Shown here piece by piece: positions 25,701-36,032 of a stretch of 64,000 nucleotides of DNA (the stretch's first letter is position 1; every line of letters starts with the position of its first letter). The position numbers and the translations under genes were made by a program. The stretch covers positions 24,977,121 to 25,041,120 of the forward strand of contig JANCRA010000004.1 in NCBI GenBank assembly GCA_024362935.1, written 5' to 3'. This stretch comes from Setophaga petechia (taxonomy: Eukaryota > Chordata > Aves > Passeriformes > Parulidae). The notes under the pieces are model-generated. The model had not been told where the DNA came from. It searched no databases and was given only the letters and a program-made list of their open reading frames with translations.

Positions 25701-28503
25701 TTTCAGGTGGAGAGGAGCTGATGGCCTTGGGTATACAACTAGGTTGTGCAAAATAATTGCAACCTCCTCAATCAATTTCGAACATGTTATGACTGGTTCT
25801 TTTCATCCAGTTGCTTCTGCAGGGTTGGAAAGCCGAAGATATGAGCTCAACATCTGCTGCTCCTTGCTATTATTTAAAAAAATTATTATTATTATTTTAT
25901 TGGCTAGTGCAGTGAGAGACTGCATAAGTGCCTGTTTAGTTTGAACAAAATTCTCAAACAGATACTTTCCAATTGTGAGAAGATCTGACCTGTGTGAAGA
26001 TCAAGGACTTTTTTATGTTGTGCCCAAGCACTGGAAATAACAGCATAGTTTAGGTAGGCTTTCATATCTTAAAAGGTAAATTTCTAGCTGGGATGAACAG
26101 TAGTTGTATTTGTACTTGTATTGTTTAAATGAAAATGCAGGTCTGTTGACTGCTCTTAGTCCATTTGCCTTGTAGCATAGTTCTGAGCATCTTCGAAGTC
26201 ATAAAATGAGATGTCTCAATTGATCGGAGAAAAGTGGTTAGTAGAACCAGAATACCAGAAACCCACTAACTCATTAAATAGTTATTATACTGACTTTGTC
26301 AGACCAGAAATTGCAGCTATTGCATTTCCCCGTAAACAGACTTCTCTACTCTGATTCCGAGGGATGACATCTGGGACAAGTTTGAAATATCACAAAATGG
26401 GTTACGCATATCATTTCTTCCAGATCATTCAGAGAGATAAACTAGTGTAGATGAGGTAAAGGATGAAACCAAGGGTAGCTTTGGTCCTGTGTTTCCCATG
26501 CTTTTTGTCTCTTTTGGGAGACTCTGTACGCTAGCAAGTTCCTCTAATTATTTTTTTCCATTGCACTCAAGTGCACAATTAATTATGGGTAAATTCCTTC
26601 TCTTTCTTCTAGTAAAAGAAAAGTCATGTTGAAGTTCTGGCTCAGATGATATTTTCTGTATTTATTGAGCATCAGAAGGGAATGACTGGATATTCACTTT
26701 CTACCAGTGAGATCTACTTGCAAGCATCTTCCTCTTGCTTTCTCTTTTCTCAAGGCTGCCCACTGGCCACATAATTTTTTCTACCCCTCTCTGCTGAGAT
26801 TGCCCTCTTACTTCCAGATATGAGCCAAAATCTCTTCTGACAATCTTGGAACAATCACAAAGTACTGGACTGAGATTGCTTCCTTATGACAATGAAAAGA
26901 AAACGCTACTTACAGTGATACAGATCCGAGCAGCTTTTGAATGTGTGACATGTTTTTTAAAACCTTGTGCTTTAAATCCTGATTCCAGTGCTTGGGCTTG
27001 GGTTTTGAAATACAAATTGCTCACGTATTAAAGGGAAAATAAAAACAAAAAGTCGTGCTAAGCAAATTTGGCCGTGAAGCCGTTCTTTTTTCACATGATC
27101 ATTTTCTCTTGCTTCTACCTACACAGAACTTTTAGCTTTGAATTTTGCTTTGTCTTTTATGTTGAGCAAGCCAAAACTCAAAGTGCATCTCAGATACAAC
27201 TACAAAAATGTTCACAAAGCCGGTGAAATGCAAAATTCTAAGGTCTCCAGCCGAATACCCACATACAGAGACACTGGTCACAACTTTGCTTTGTAGATTT
27301 GCAAACCTGTGACTAATCAAAATTTATTTATGGAGTGCATTGCAAAACCTGAAGCCAGATGTGTTTTGCGTCATTTAGACTTTATTGGGTACATTTATTT
27401 GGAAAGCACATTTCTTTTTTACTCTCTTCATAGGGCAATGTTTGCACACAAAAATTCCTTAAGCAACCCACAAAATGCCTCTAAAATATTAATTGACTTT
27501 GTAGCTGAACACTTGAAAGTTACAAGTATGAGCTTATCAAGCTGTGTGACACAGCTTTTCCATAGATATATTAAGGCTTCTACACTTGGGTTACTCCATG
27601 CAGTCACATAAAAAGTCTGGTGATAACTAGATGTTCATAATGGGACAAGCAATGAGAGAATTCACTAGTATGTTGTTTTCTTGTACTTTTTTGTCATGCA
27701 GGTACTGATCTAAAAAAAAAAATACAGTAAAAATTGATTTTTGTAATTTGATAGGCTTAATTCATATCAGCTAAAGAACAGCAATGTATTTTGAAGCTCA
27801 GTTAGAAATGTGCACATAAATTTTTAAAAGCATAATCCCAAGCATACAGAAGTTAATTCATTGTGTATCATCCTGAATGAGTTTTAAATGTACTGATTTT
27901 TAGAAAAATATGTGGGAACAGAAACTAAAGTCACAAAAATGTATTTTACACATTTGAAAATCCACAAAGCAGTTATTTTTGGATTTTACATACAGTAGGT
28001 AAACCCATCATTTTTCAAATTTCAGCTCACACCATGGATTATTTAACTGCAAAACTATGGTTTTATTATATTTCTGAAATTCCTGTAGCCAGAATTAATC
28101 AGTATTTTGTCTGAAGAGCTGCCCTTAGTTTAGAGACAGCCCACCAACTATAGTAAGAAACAGACGTTGAATTACTTATATAATTTAAAACATTGCAGCC
28201 TATTGTCCCTGGAGAGGAAAGCTGCACACTTATATGTGGAGACCTGACTCAAGGACCTGCTGTTTCCTAGGTTTCATACACCAATAAAATCTAGGGGCTT
28301 TTTTTCCAAGCTCATGATAAGCTTGGCTGCTGTACACGTCTTCGAAGGAATAAAAGGATCATAACTGAAGCATTGTATGAGTCTGTTTCATCCAGCACAA
28401 CCAAAGCAAGAGATCAGGTTTGGTCTTACCCTTGTGCATTGATCAATACCTTATGCCAACATATTAACCCCTTAACCATCACAGAAGGAGGCAATACTAT
28501 AGC
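22771..28503. other. Noncoding DNA with small simple repeats
   Basis: No gene or interspersed repeat recognised. Simple repeats are an AAT/AAAT-rich patch at about 23881-23920, A15 at 24952-24966 and (ATT)5 at 25882-25896. The patch at about 27300-27570 looks like unique regulatory DNA with HOX/CDX-like 'tttatttatgg' and 'actttattggg' cores, but this is weak evidence. Confidence 0.45.
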
Positions 28504-28588
28504 AAAAAAAAAAAAAAAAAAAACCAAAACAAACCACCAAAAATCTCAAACAAGATCCTTAGTAAAAATAAACAAACAAACAAACAAA
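28504..28588. repeat. A20 run, A/C-rich spacer and (AAAC)n
   Basis: A20 at 28504-28523, an AAAAC-type spacer, then AAAC units at about 28570-28588. A retroposon tail is possible, but no body is recognisable upstream. Confidence 0.85.
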
Positions 28589-28782
28589 ATGAAAGAAAAT
28601 GCTTGACCCTCACACCCTCTCCTTTTAGAAGGGAAATATTTTATTCAGCAATTACTGTATATAAAGCAAGCCCTACAAGAAAAGCAAATCTCTGTGCAGC
28701 ACCTGTGACCATTTTATAAAAAACTTTGTTGAGTCCAAATGGGGTGGAGTAAATGGATAGACTAAAAATCTGTTTCACCAGC

Positions 28783-28804
28783 TAATTATGAAATAATTAT
28801 GAAA
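28783..28804. repeat. Perfect tandem 11-mer with TAATTA cores
   Basis: 'taattatgaaa' occurs twice back to back at 28783-28793 and 28794-28804, followed by 'gcattaaattaagcg'. Each copy carries a homeodomain-type TAATTA. It may be a duplicated binding site or a slippage product. Confidence 0.7.
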
Positions 28805-29859
28805 GCATTAAATTAAGCGTTAGAACTGTGTTGTAGGATTTTTTAGGGTACATAGGCTTTAAGAAGTCTTTGCTTAATTAAGGTTTTATTAAGAAAATAT
28901 TTGTTAATGGCATTAGTCTTTGTAAGTCAGATGTTTTAAAAAGCTGTTCTCTCTCTGATGAATAGCATGGGGCTGGTAATATATTTCCAAAATTTCAGTT
29001 TATTCGTGGAATATTATATTTGTGACAGAACTCTTCTCCTATAAAGTTTTTTTTCTGTTTTACATCAGTCTCTTTTTGCTTATACTCTGTCTCTCATTGA
29101 TAAATTTTCTTGCTTATGCAAAGTGAACAGAATTTCAGCGCCAAAACGTGATTTCTGCTATTTTATATAGAATGGTATGTCTCTAAAACATTGACTGCTC
29201 TGTTTCTGTCTATACAAAGTATGCTTAAATAGCTGAATTTTCTCTTCTTCTTTCATATAGAAGGCAATGCAACAGATAAAATGGCACTAATTTTTACTTT
29301 TCCCCATTATATTGTAATTTTCAGAAGAGTATAAGGACAATGATAAATAATATATCTTGAAAATATTAATTGCACACAGTTCTAATAAAAAAATTACACA
29401 TCTTAGAAATACTTTTAGTTCTATACAATTCCTCTAACACTATATATAACTCTCACACTTTATCTGGTGATCAGAAGGCACATGATGTTCTACTTGGGCA
29501 CCAAGTCCACTCTTGGGATTCTGCAACATCTTCATGAACTTCTGAGGACAAAAGTGAGCATTCTCCACTGATGCCATTAAGGTTTTGCCTTTTTTCTTTT
29601 ATATCTTCTCTGTAGCCTTCAAACATATATTTGTAGCTCTGTAGCCTATTGTGTTAGTGGCTAGTTTTCACAATACTTTGCCATGGCCTTTCCCTAAGCA
29701 GAAGGACAAAACAAATTGCAGAGTTCCAATTCCCGGGAGGTACACGGCCCTGTGCTACCTCAGTTCTTCTGGGAACCAAGGCTGAGAACAACTCTTTGAG
29801 ATACATTCTCCTGGACAAAGCACAGATAGTGCTGAAGGGGGCCTCAAGAGAAGGAGCTT
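28805..29859. other. Noncoding AT-rich DNA
   Basis: No gene or repeat recognised with confidence. The last part (about 29700-29859) may already belong to the LTR that follows, since its sequence is more GC-balanced than its surroundings, but no clear TG start was found. Confidence 0.4.
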
Positions 29860-30090
29860 GACATGGGGGGGAATGGCATCACCCCTTGTTCTCCTAATTG
29901 CTGCTTTTTATCAATTATGCTAATTTCCTAAAACCTATAAAATGTACTGGGCCCTGGTGGGCGCAGTGGGGCTTTTATGGACATTTTTCCATTAAATTTT
30001 TCTGAAGGCCTTTAAATAAAGATCCTCTTTTATATTACCTCCTTACTAAAATTATCATGAATTTCATTTCCAGGCTGGGCAAAAGGCAAC
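29860..30090 (+). mobile_element. Endogenous retrovirus LTR (core promoter to U5)
   Basis: A TATA-like 'cctataaaatgtactgg' at about 29934-29950 is followed by 'ggtgggcgcagtggggcttt', 'catttttccattaaattttt', and a polyadenylation signal in 'ggcctttaaataaagatcc'. Next come 'tatattacctccttactaaa' and a CA-type end near 30090. TATA box, signal AATAAA about 70-80 bases downstream and a pyrimidine-rich U5 are the standard order in an LTR, and the wording matches avian ERV LTRs that I remember. The class is not certain and the 5' (U3) boundary lies somewhere in 29700-29860. No internal viral genes lie on either side, so it is probably a solo LTR. Confidence 0.5.
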
Positions 30091-30500
30091 AAAACCAGAC
30101 ATGAAGAAGGAGATGTATATCTGTTAGCTGATCGTCTTCATTTAGGCTGGAGTCTGGGCTTCACTATTTCCTGTATCATTTATAAGGTAGATAAAAAACA
30201 CAAACCAAAAAATAGTAAGATTTCTTATTCTTATCCAAAAAAATAATTTTTGGACTAGAAGGTAGCACAGTGGAAATGTTTTCCTGAGAGAGTACAGGTG
30301 TGTAATACTCAGTATTCTCAGTATTCAGTGTTATACTGGGTATTTCTCTTTGTCTATAGTCAAGTTGGGTCTCCCTGAGGAAAGAAGGAAGGAAAGCTTA
30401 TCAGGGGCTTGGTGTGAGTTATCTGGAACAAGTACTCCTTTTGTGTTTCCCTCTTACATTTTAGAGGTCTTCTCTCTCTATGAAGAAAACCAATCACAGG
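30091..30500. other. Noncoding, short CTCAGTATT repeat
   Basis: Holds a short repetitive patch at about 30307-30331 with 'actcagtattctcagtattc'. Otherwise nothing is recognised. Confidence 0.5.
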
Positions 30501-30668
30501 TGTCCTGCTGGCTGGAGTTCTTTTGAAAGCCACTGCTTGGCTTACTATGCATCATGTCATGTACTGACTGTGCTGCAGGAGGGCCTTCTGGAAAGCAGAA
30601 ACAATCAGAAAGCAAAACTCATCACTGCTTTACTCAATACAGAAATAAGGAAGTTTCTAGACAACATG
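30501..30668 (+). pseudogene. Possible fossil C-type-lectin-like exon
   Basis: The frame starting at 30480 reads CPAGWSSFESHC at its residues 8-19. C-P-x-G-W with the second Cys after ten residues is the usual opening of a C-type-lectin-like domain. Some 26 residues later comes AKLITALLNTEIRKFL, which roughly fits the family's 'A-x-L-x-x-x-x-x-x-x-E-x-x-F-L' helix. The third canonical Cys is out of place, there is no WND or calcium-site motif, and the frame ends at 30761. A weak acceptor 'cttacattttag' lies upstream. If real, it is a decayed exon or a remnant of a duplicated lectin gene. The match is short and could be chance. Confidence 0.25.
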
Positions 30669-32566
30669 CAGATTTGTATCAAACAATCAGAATTTAATTT
30701 TTTATTGCATAAACCTACCAATATACAGGTAGAATCTGTCAGTTTTGTTCCGTATGAATGAGATGCCTATTGCTTTGCAATTTTTTTCTAGCTTGTCTAA
30801 TAAACAACAAAACACTGTGGAGAAAGGTTAGAGTCTCACAAGGAAAACCTTGTGAGAATTTAATTGTTCTTGGATGGGAGAGTGGAGAAACTAATGGGTG
30901 TCGGTTGTTGCAGGACTTCCAGGAGACCAAGCTAAGTGCTCTGAAATCCTCCTCTAAAAAGGGAAAAAATGGACTACAGCCACAAAAAGATAATATCCCT
31001 TCAATGATTTGCTTTTAAAAAATGTTTGCTGCTGGAGTGCATCTTTATAAAGTGGGTACCTGCTTGACAATGTTGCCATGCTCCTGCTGTATATGCTTCA
31101 TTGCTTCACTCATTAAAAACTGACATTTACAATGTAATTATTTTAAATTATTTGGGTTCTTTTATGTCTAAATGTGAACATTTTCAAAAGACATTTTTTC
31201 ATTAAAATATATAAAGCAAATAAATGCAATATATTTTGGGCATTAGATCAGAAGACTTCAGTTAGGTCTTTTTTTCCATGCCACCTCCTAAGGGAAGTAC
31301 GCATTAAATTGCATAGTTTGCATGGCAAAATAAGTTCAGCTTTTCATCAACAGTGCTTCTCAGAAAAAGCTTATTTTTCTAATGGCACACACAATCTTCT
31401 GCTGGATGGCGCTCTGAAAGCAATCTAGATCTTTCTCCATTAAATAATTGTGAACACAAGGGATATTCTTCTATTGCACTTGAAAAAGCTCCCTGAATGA
31501 GCTCCTGAGGAATTTGGGCTGAAGATTGCTTTCAGATTTGTAACAGATTGGTGTGTTTCTGAAGTATGGTATGTGTGTGCCTGCATTGTGTGTATGTACG
31601 TACGTGTGTGTGTGTGCAAACATAGATATGAAAAATCCTCATGGTCAAACATCAGTCAAATGGAATAAAGTCTGTGTTTTGGCTTAGACTGGCAAAGAGG
31701 AAATTAAATGCTTCAAAGGATTATTAGGACATTTTAAAAATTGAAACATTTAAACAAGAATAAGAAAAACATGAAACAGGACAAGAAGATGAAAGGCATG
31801 CATGTAAAACCAAACCCAACAGATAAGCGTCCTGCTTTCAGACTTCCAGTAAACTTTCAGTGACTGGCAAGCTTGGTCTTGACTGGCTGCCAAATATGAG
31901 CATTTTAAGATGTGTAAGACTTTATAACCCAAGAAACCCCAGATGAATTGTTTAGCACTTTTCTCAAGTTCCTCCTTTCTCCTTCCAGTGCTAGCCTTAA
32001 TATGTTTTTTATATATGGACATTTTTCTCCTACACAGTCCTAATTTTCATAATACATGGATTTGGTTTAAAGCCCACAGCTATGTTAGGGAAGAGCTAGA
32101 AGCTGCAGCTTCTGGGAAAGGAGAATAGGAGTACTCTGGCCCCCAGGAAGAAGCAGGGTCAGTTTGTTTTTTCCCAGCTGCTACAGAGCAGTTTTTGTTT
32201 TGTTAGCAATATATCTGACCTTCCCCCCTCCTTTCTTTTAAATGGTGGTGAAGGTAATCTGGATTTCTTTAAGATCTCTAAAGGATCTTCAGCAGATCCT
32301 GTATCCTTAAAAGTGACTCCAAAAGTTACTCTAGAACCTCTGAAATGGCTTGTTCCGGCAAGCACAGACAAGATTGAGTATGCTCTTAATAAGCAGCAGG
32401 TAGCTGATAAGAAAGTCAAGTCTTTGCTCTTAAACTGGTTTTACACTTGCCAAAGTAAAATCCTGGCCTGCCAGAAAATGCTCAAAAGACAAAGACTGCT
32501 TTGTCTTAGAGACTTTGAAACAAGACCCTGAATTTTTTCTTTTTTTCTTTTTTCCTTTTTTTTTTT
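30669..32566. other. Noncoding DNA with a long stop-free frame
   Basis: Contains a TG/TACG microsatellite (31587-31616). It also contains a plus-strand frame without stops from 32100 to 32528, preceded internally by a strong acceptor-like 'tttgttttttcccag' ending at 32177. The encoded sequence after that acceptor (117 codons) has no recognised domain and lacks an early ATG. It is described under findings and not called as a gene. Confidence 0.45.
31587..31616. repeat. TG/TACG microsatellite
   Basis: Alternating purine-pyrimidine run including 'tgtatgtacgtacgtgtgtg'. This sequence type can adopt Z-DNA in vitro. Confidence 0.85.
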
Positions 32567-32593
32567 GGGGGGGGGGGTGGGTGGGAGTGAGGG
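32567..32593 (+). other. G-quadruplex motif after a T-rich run
   Basis: G11-T-GGG-T-GGG-AGTGA-GGG gives at least four G-runs of three or more with short loops, the standard G-quadruplex pattern on the plus strand. It directly follows a C/T-only tract (about 32533-32566). The abrupt pyrimidine-to-G switch could also form triplex-like structure. Confidence 0.8.
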
Positions 32594-35500
32594 TACAGTT
32601 TTCAGATCTTTTTTCTTACCTGCTAGCACTCCTTTGAGAATGGTGTATGATTTTAGCTTATGCTTTTACTAAACAGCCCTCAGTGGTTCAATTTATAAGG
32701 TAGGCCTGGGGAGGTCTTTAAGTCAAATCCCATTATGATTAACTGGAGCGACTCTTGACTTTCATCTAAACAGCTATATCTTTTGAATGAGTTCCAAACA
32801 TCTTCCCAAAATAGCTACATAGAGTATACTTCAGACTCTTTAAAACATTACTGCACACAGGTTCATGTTATTGTTCTTAGTTTAGCATGTTTTTCATACA
32901 TTTTGATAGCTGGTTAAACTATTTTTCTTGGAAGCTAGTTATCTAGGAAACATTTCTTTCATGTGAGTGATTCATTCTAAAAGAGAACCTGTATGTTTGT
33001 AAACATAAAACGTCTCATATTTTTTCTGGATGACTTAGTAAAAATTAGCCTTGAAGTTACTGATACATTGTTTATATCAACTATTATGTTTGTTTTCTAT
33101 TCATGGTTTAAAAACGCCTTGTTTTCATGGTTTTTGCAATTTTATTTTCTCAATGTTGAAAATATCTGAAACAGATCATGGCAGTGTACTTATAGCTACT
33201 TGCCTTTCTTGAAGGCAGAAATAGCTCCAGCTCCTCCTTCTCAAATAGGAGTTTCTGCACTTGCAAATAGCAACTTGTACTAGGGAATAAAATGTTCCAG
33301 CTTATTACCCAAGCCATTTCTGATTTTGCATTCCTTTACTTTCAAGACAATGAGACTGCAACCAAACAACAAAGTTTACACCCTGCCCGCAGTCATTTTA
33401 GAAAGGTAAGCTATTCAAGCAGTTGAGCTTTTTTTATCTGTTTCTACTGTAAAGAAGGCTTTTTTGTTTTTCATGGATTTTATGAGGAATTACTCCCTTC
33501 ATCCAATGTCTTGTGCCCAAGTGTGGTAAACAAACTCATGAATACTGAGTTTTTCTATCACAGGCACTCCTTTTCTCCACCTTTGGTGTGCATTGTGCTA
33601 CCACCACACTTTCCTTGTCACTGAGTCAGTGATGTCAGCAGCAGCTGTGCCAGATGACTGGGACTATTTGGTACATTTTTACTACATGAAGCAGATGCTC
33701 TTCTTTATTTAACATTGATTAAAAATCAATCTGTTTTCTAAGTCTTCCCATCTGCAAAACACATAGGGTCAGGAAGTGCGGCTGGGATTTTGATTAAGTA
33801 CATGTTTTCCTCTCCTCTTCTTTTAAAGGTATGAATGAAACATGAGGAAAATGACACCAAAACTTCCGTGGTGTGTGAAGATTTCAAAACATTCAGCCAA
33901 CTTTTTTCTTTCTTTTTTTCTTCTCCAGCCATAGTAGATTATTTCTTACATCTGGGTTTCAGTAGAAACAGGAAGCTGATGAGTCAAATGTCCGTAGGGA
34001 TTGCCCTTATGGATATTTCAAAGCTCTTGGCAAGAATGAGGTAAATCACCTCAAAGCTCAGCTTTTGAGGTTTGGTGAAGAATGCACTGCTGAAAAGGCT
34101 TCAGAGAACTTCGGAGGAAGTCCCCTGGTAGGGAGATGGTCATTGAAATAATCTCTTGATCTTCAGTCACAGTTACTTGAAATCCACTCAAACTGCAATT
34201 ATCAGTCCTTAACCATGTCCATTTTACAGAAAATATCCACCTCTCTCACTTATTTCATTAATGGCTTGGAAAAATATTGTGGAGAGCATAATTTATCTTC
34301 CAAGGTCATCGTAATTTTGAGAGAATTATTCTTATCTTCCTGAAAGGAAGGAGATGGTTTTAAGAGGGAGTGCAATTTCTATGTTGCTGTATGTGCTGAT
34401 CTAGCTATTGACAGTATTTGAAGGGATTTCGCTGCATTTTCCTGGGTGAGTGCTAGCCTGGCTGAAGGATGGGAAACTGCATGAAATAAACTGGGATTTT
34501 GTTACAGGCCCAGGAAAGGTTAAACCTTAAAACCCAGTTGCAAATGCATTTCCCATGGGCAGTTCTCTTACTCCATGCAACCAGTCCTATGGATGTATTA
34601 CACCATAATTAAAAGTCAATTAAAAACAGCTTTCCCAGAAGTTTACTTGACACTTGCACTGTAAAAACAGGAAATTGAATTGCATAATGAAGAATACTCA
34701 GTACAAAAGTTAATACAAACTAACTAATTTGTTTAAACACTGTCATGAATATAATGGTGGTATTTTACAGTAAAAATCACCTATTTATGACTCATAGTTA
34801 AATTCTGTGTCTAAACAACAGGTAAAATAGTAAAATAAAGCTTAGCTTGAGTAGTTTTATTTTGGAGAGCCTAGTAAAGGACGTTTTATATGAGCTATTG
34901 CAACAAAACCAATATTCAAAAGAAAAAAAAGAAGAGTAGAATACTCCACTTGTGCCATTAGACATGATCAAAGTTTAGAGATTCATTGTTTTATCCATAT
35001 GCTTGTTAAAATGCACCTTGAAAACATCAAATCCCAGGTCTGATACATGAAGTTCTAGGATCAGCACATGAAAACAATGAACTACATGGCTTCATCTTTC
35101 TTTCCCTTTCTCCAACAAATGTAAAGAAGCTGGAAGTATGGGTAAATAAGAGTCAGACATATCAATTAATTTAGGAGGAAGCTGTTTGCAATTAAAATAT
35201 GAAAAATCCCAAATAGTGGATGTTTTTGTGTTTAGTTAAAAACAGAACAAAGGTGGAAACCCAGCTTGGTTCATCTTTAGTTTTTTTAAAATTAAATTTG
35301 TCTAACCTTTCTTTAAGGTAATTGAGTGATGTCTGATTCTTTACTATTTTTTGAGCTTTTTGAGTTTTTTCATCTCTTGTACAACGGCAGTATAAATTGT
35401 GTGTAAATACTCCATTTTAAAAACAGCAATATGATGTAAAATTATGAAAATATATTATACAGTTCAAATAAAAGAACCAAGCATGAAATCAGTGGAGAGC

Positions 35501-35992
35501 TTGTCCACAGACATGTTTTCCCATATGAATGCAACAGATAAAAAAATGTAATAAATTCATTCATCTACACCCACTTTAAATATCTGAGTTGATCAGCAGT
35601 TTCACTGATGTGCGGCCAGACTTTGAAGTCTATCTTAGCTCTCTGGAATTCGACCAGCCACTTTCCAGACCATATAATGCATTGCAGATCTTTCCACATT
35701 ATGTATTCCAGATGGCCGTATTCTTTGTGCATTTTGCCTTTCTTATTTAGGTTACTGGGGTGATTTGGGAATAAAACATGCATGCTACAAAGTGACAACT
35801 GACATATCCTTACGCTATCATGCTGCTTAGATACTGATGATGGACTTTAATGAATGTTTATGAAGTTTGGGGTTGTTGTTTTTTCTCCCCTCCTTCAATC
35901 ACTTTTATGCCCCTGGAAAATAAGAAACTGAATGTAGCAGAGTCTTCATGCATCATACGTAAGATTTGAGTTTCAGAGGTGTAAGCATGAAT
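32594..35992. other. Noncoding unique DNA
   Basis: Nothing recognised. Open frames are all under 80 codons. The region around 34595-34700 carries several AATTA/CAATTAAA cores but no other distinguishing signal. Confidence 0.5.
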
Positions 35993-36032
35993 TTTGCATG
36001 AAATTAATCAACTTTGCATGAAATTAATAATA
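35993..36032. repeat. 20-bp tandem duplication with octamer-like core
   Basis: 'tttgcatgaaattaat' begins at 35993 and again at 36013, a 20-base period. A partial copy 'gcatgaat' lies just upstream at about 35985. TTTGCAT is the complement of ATGCAAA, most of the POU octamer, and each copy also has ATTAAT. A duplicated POU/homeodomain site is an inference. Confidence 0.7.
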
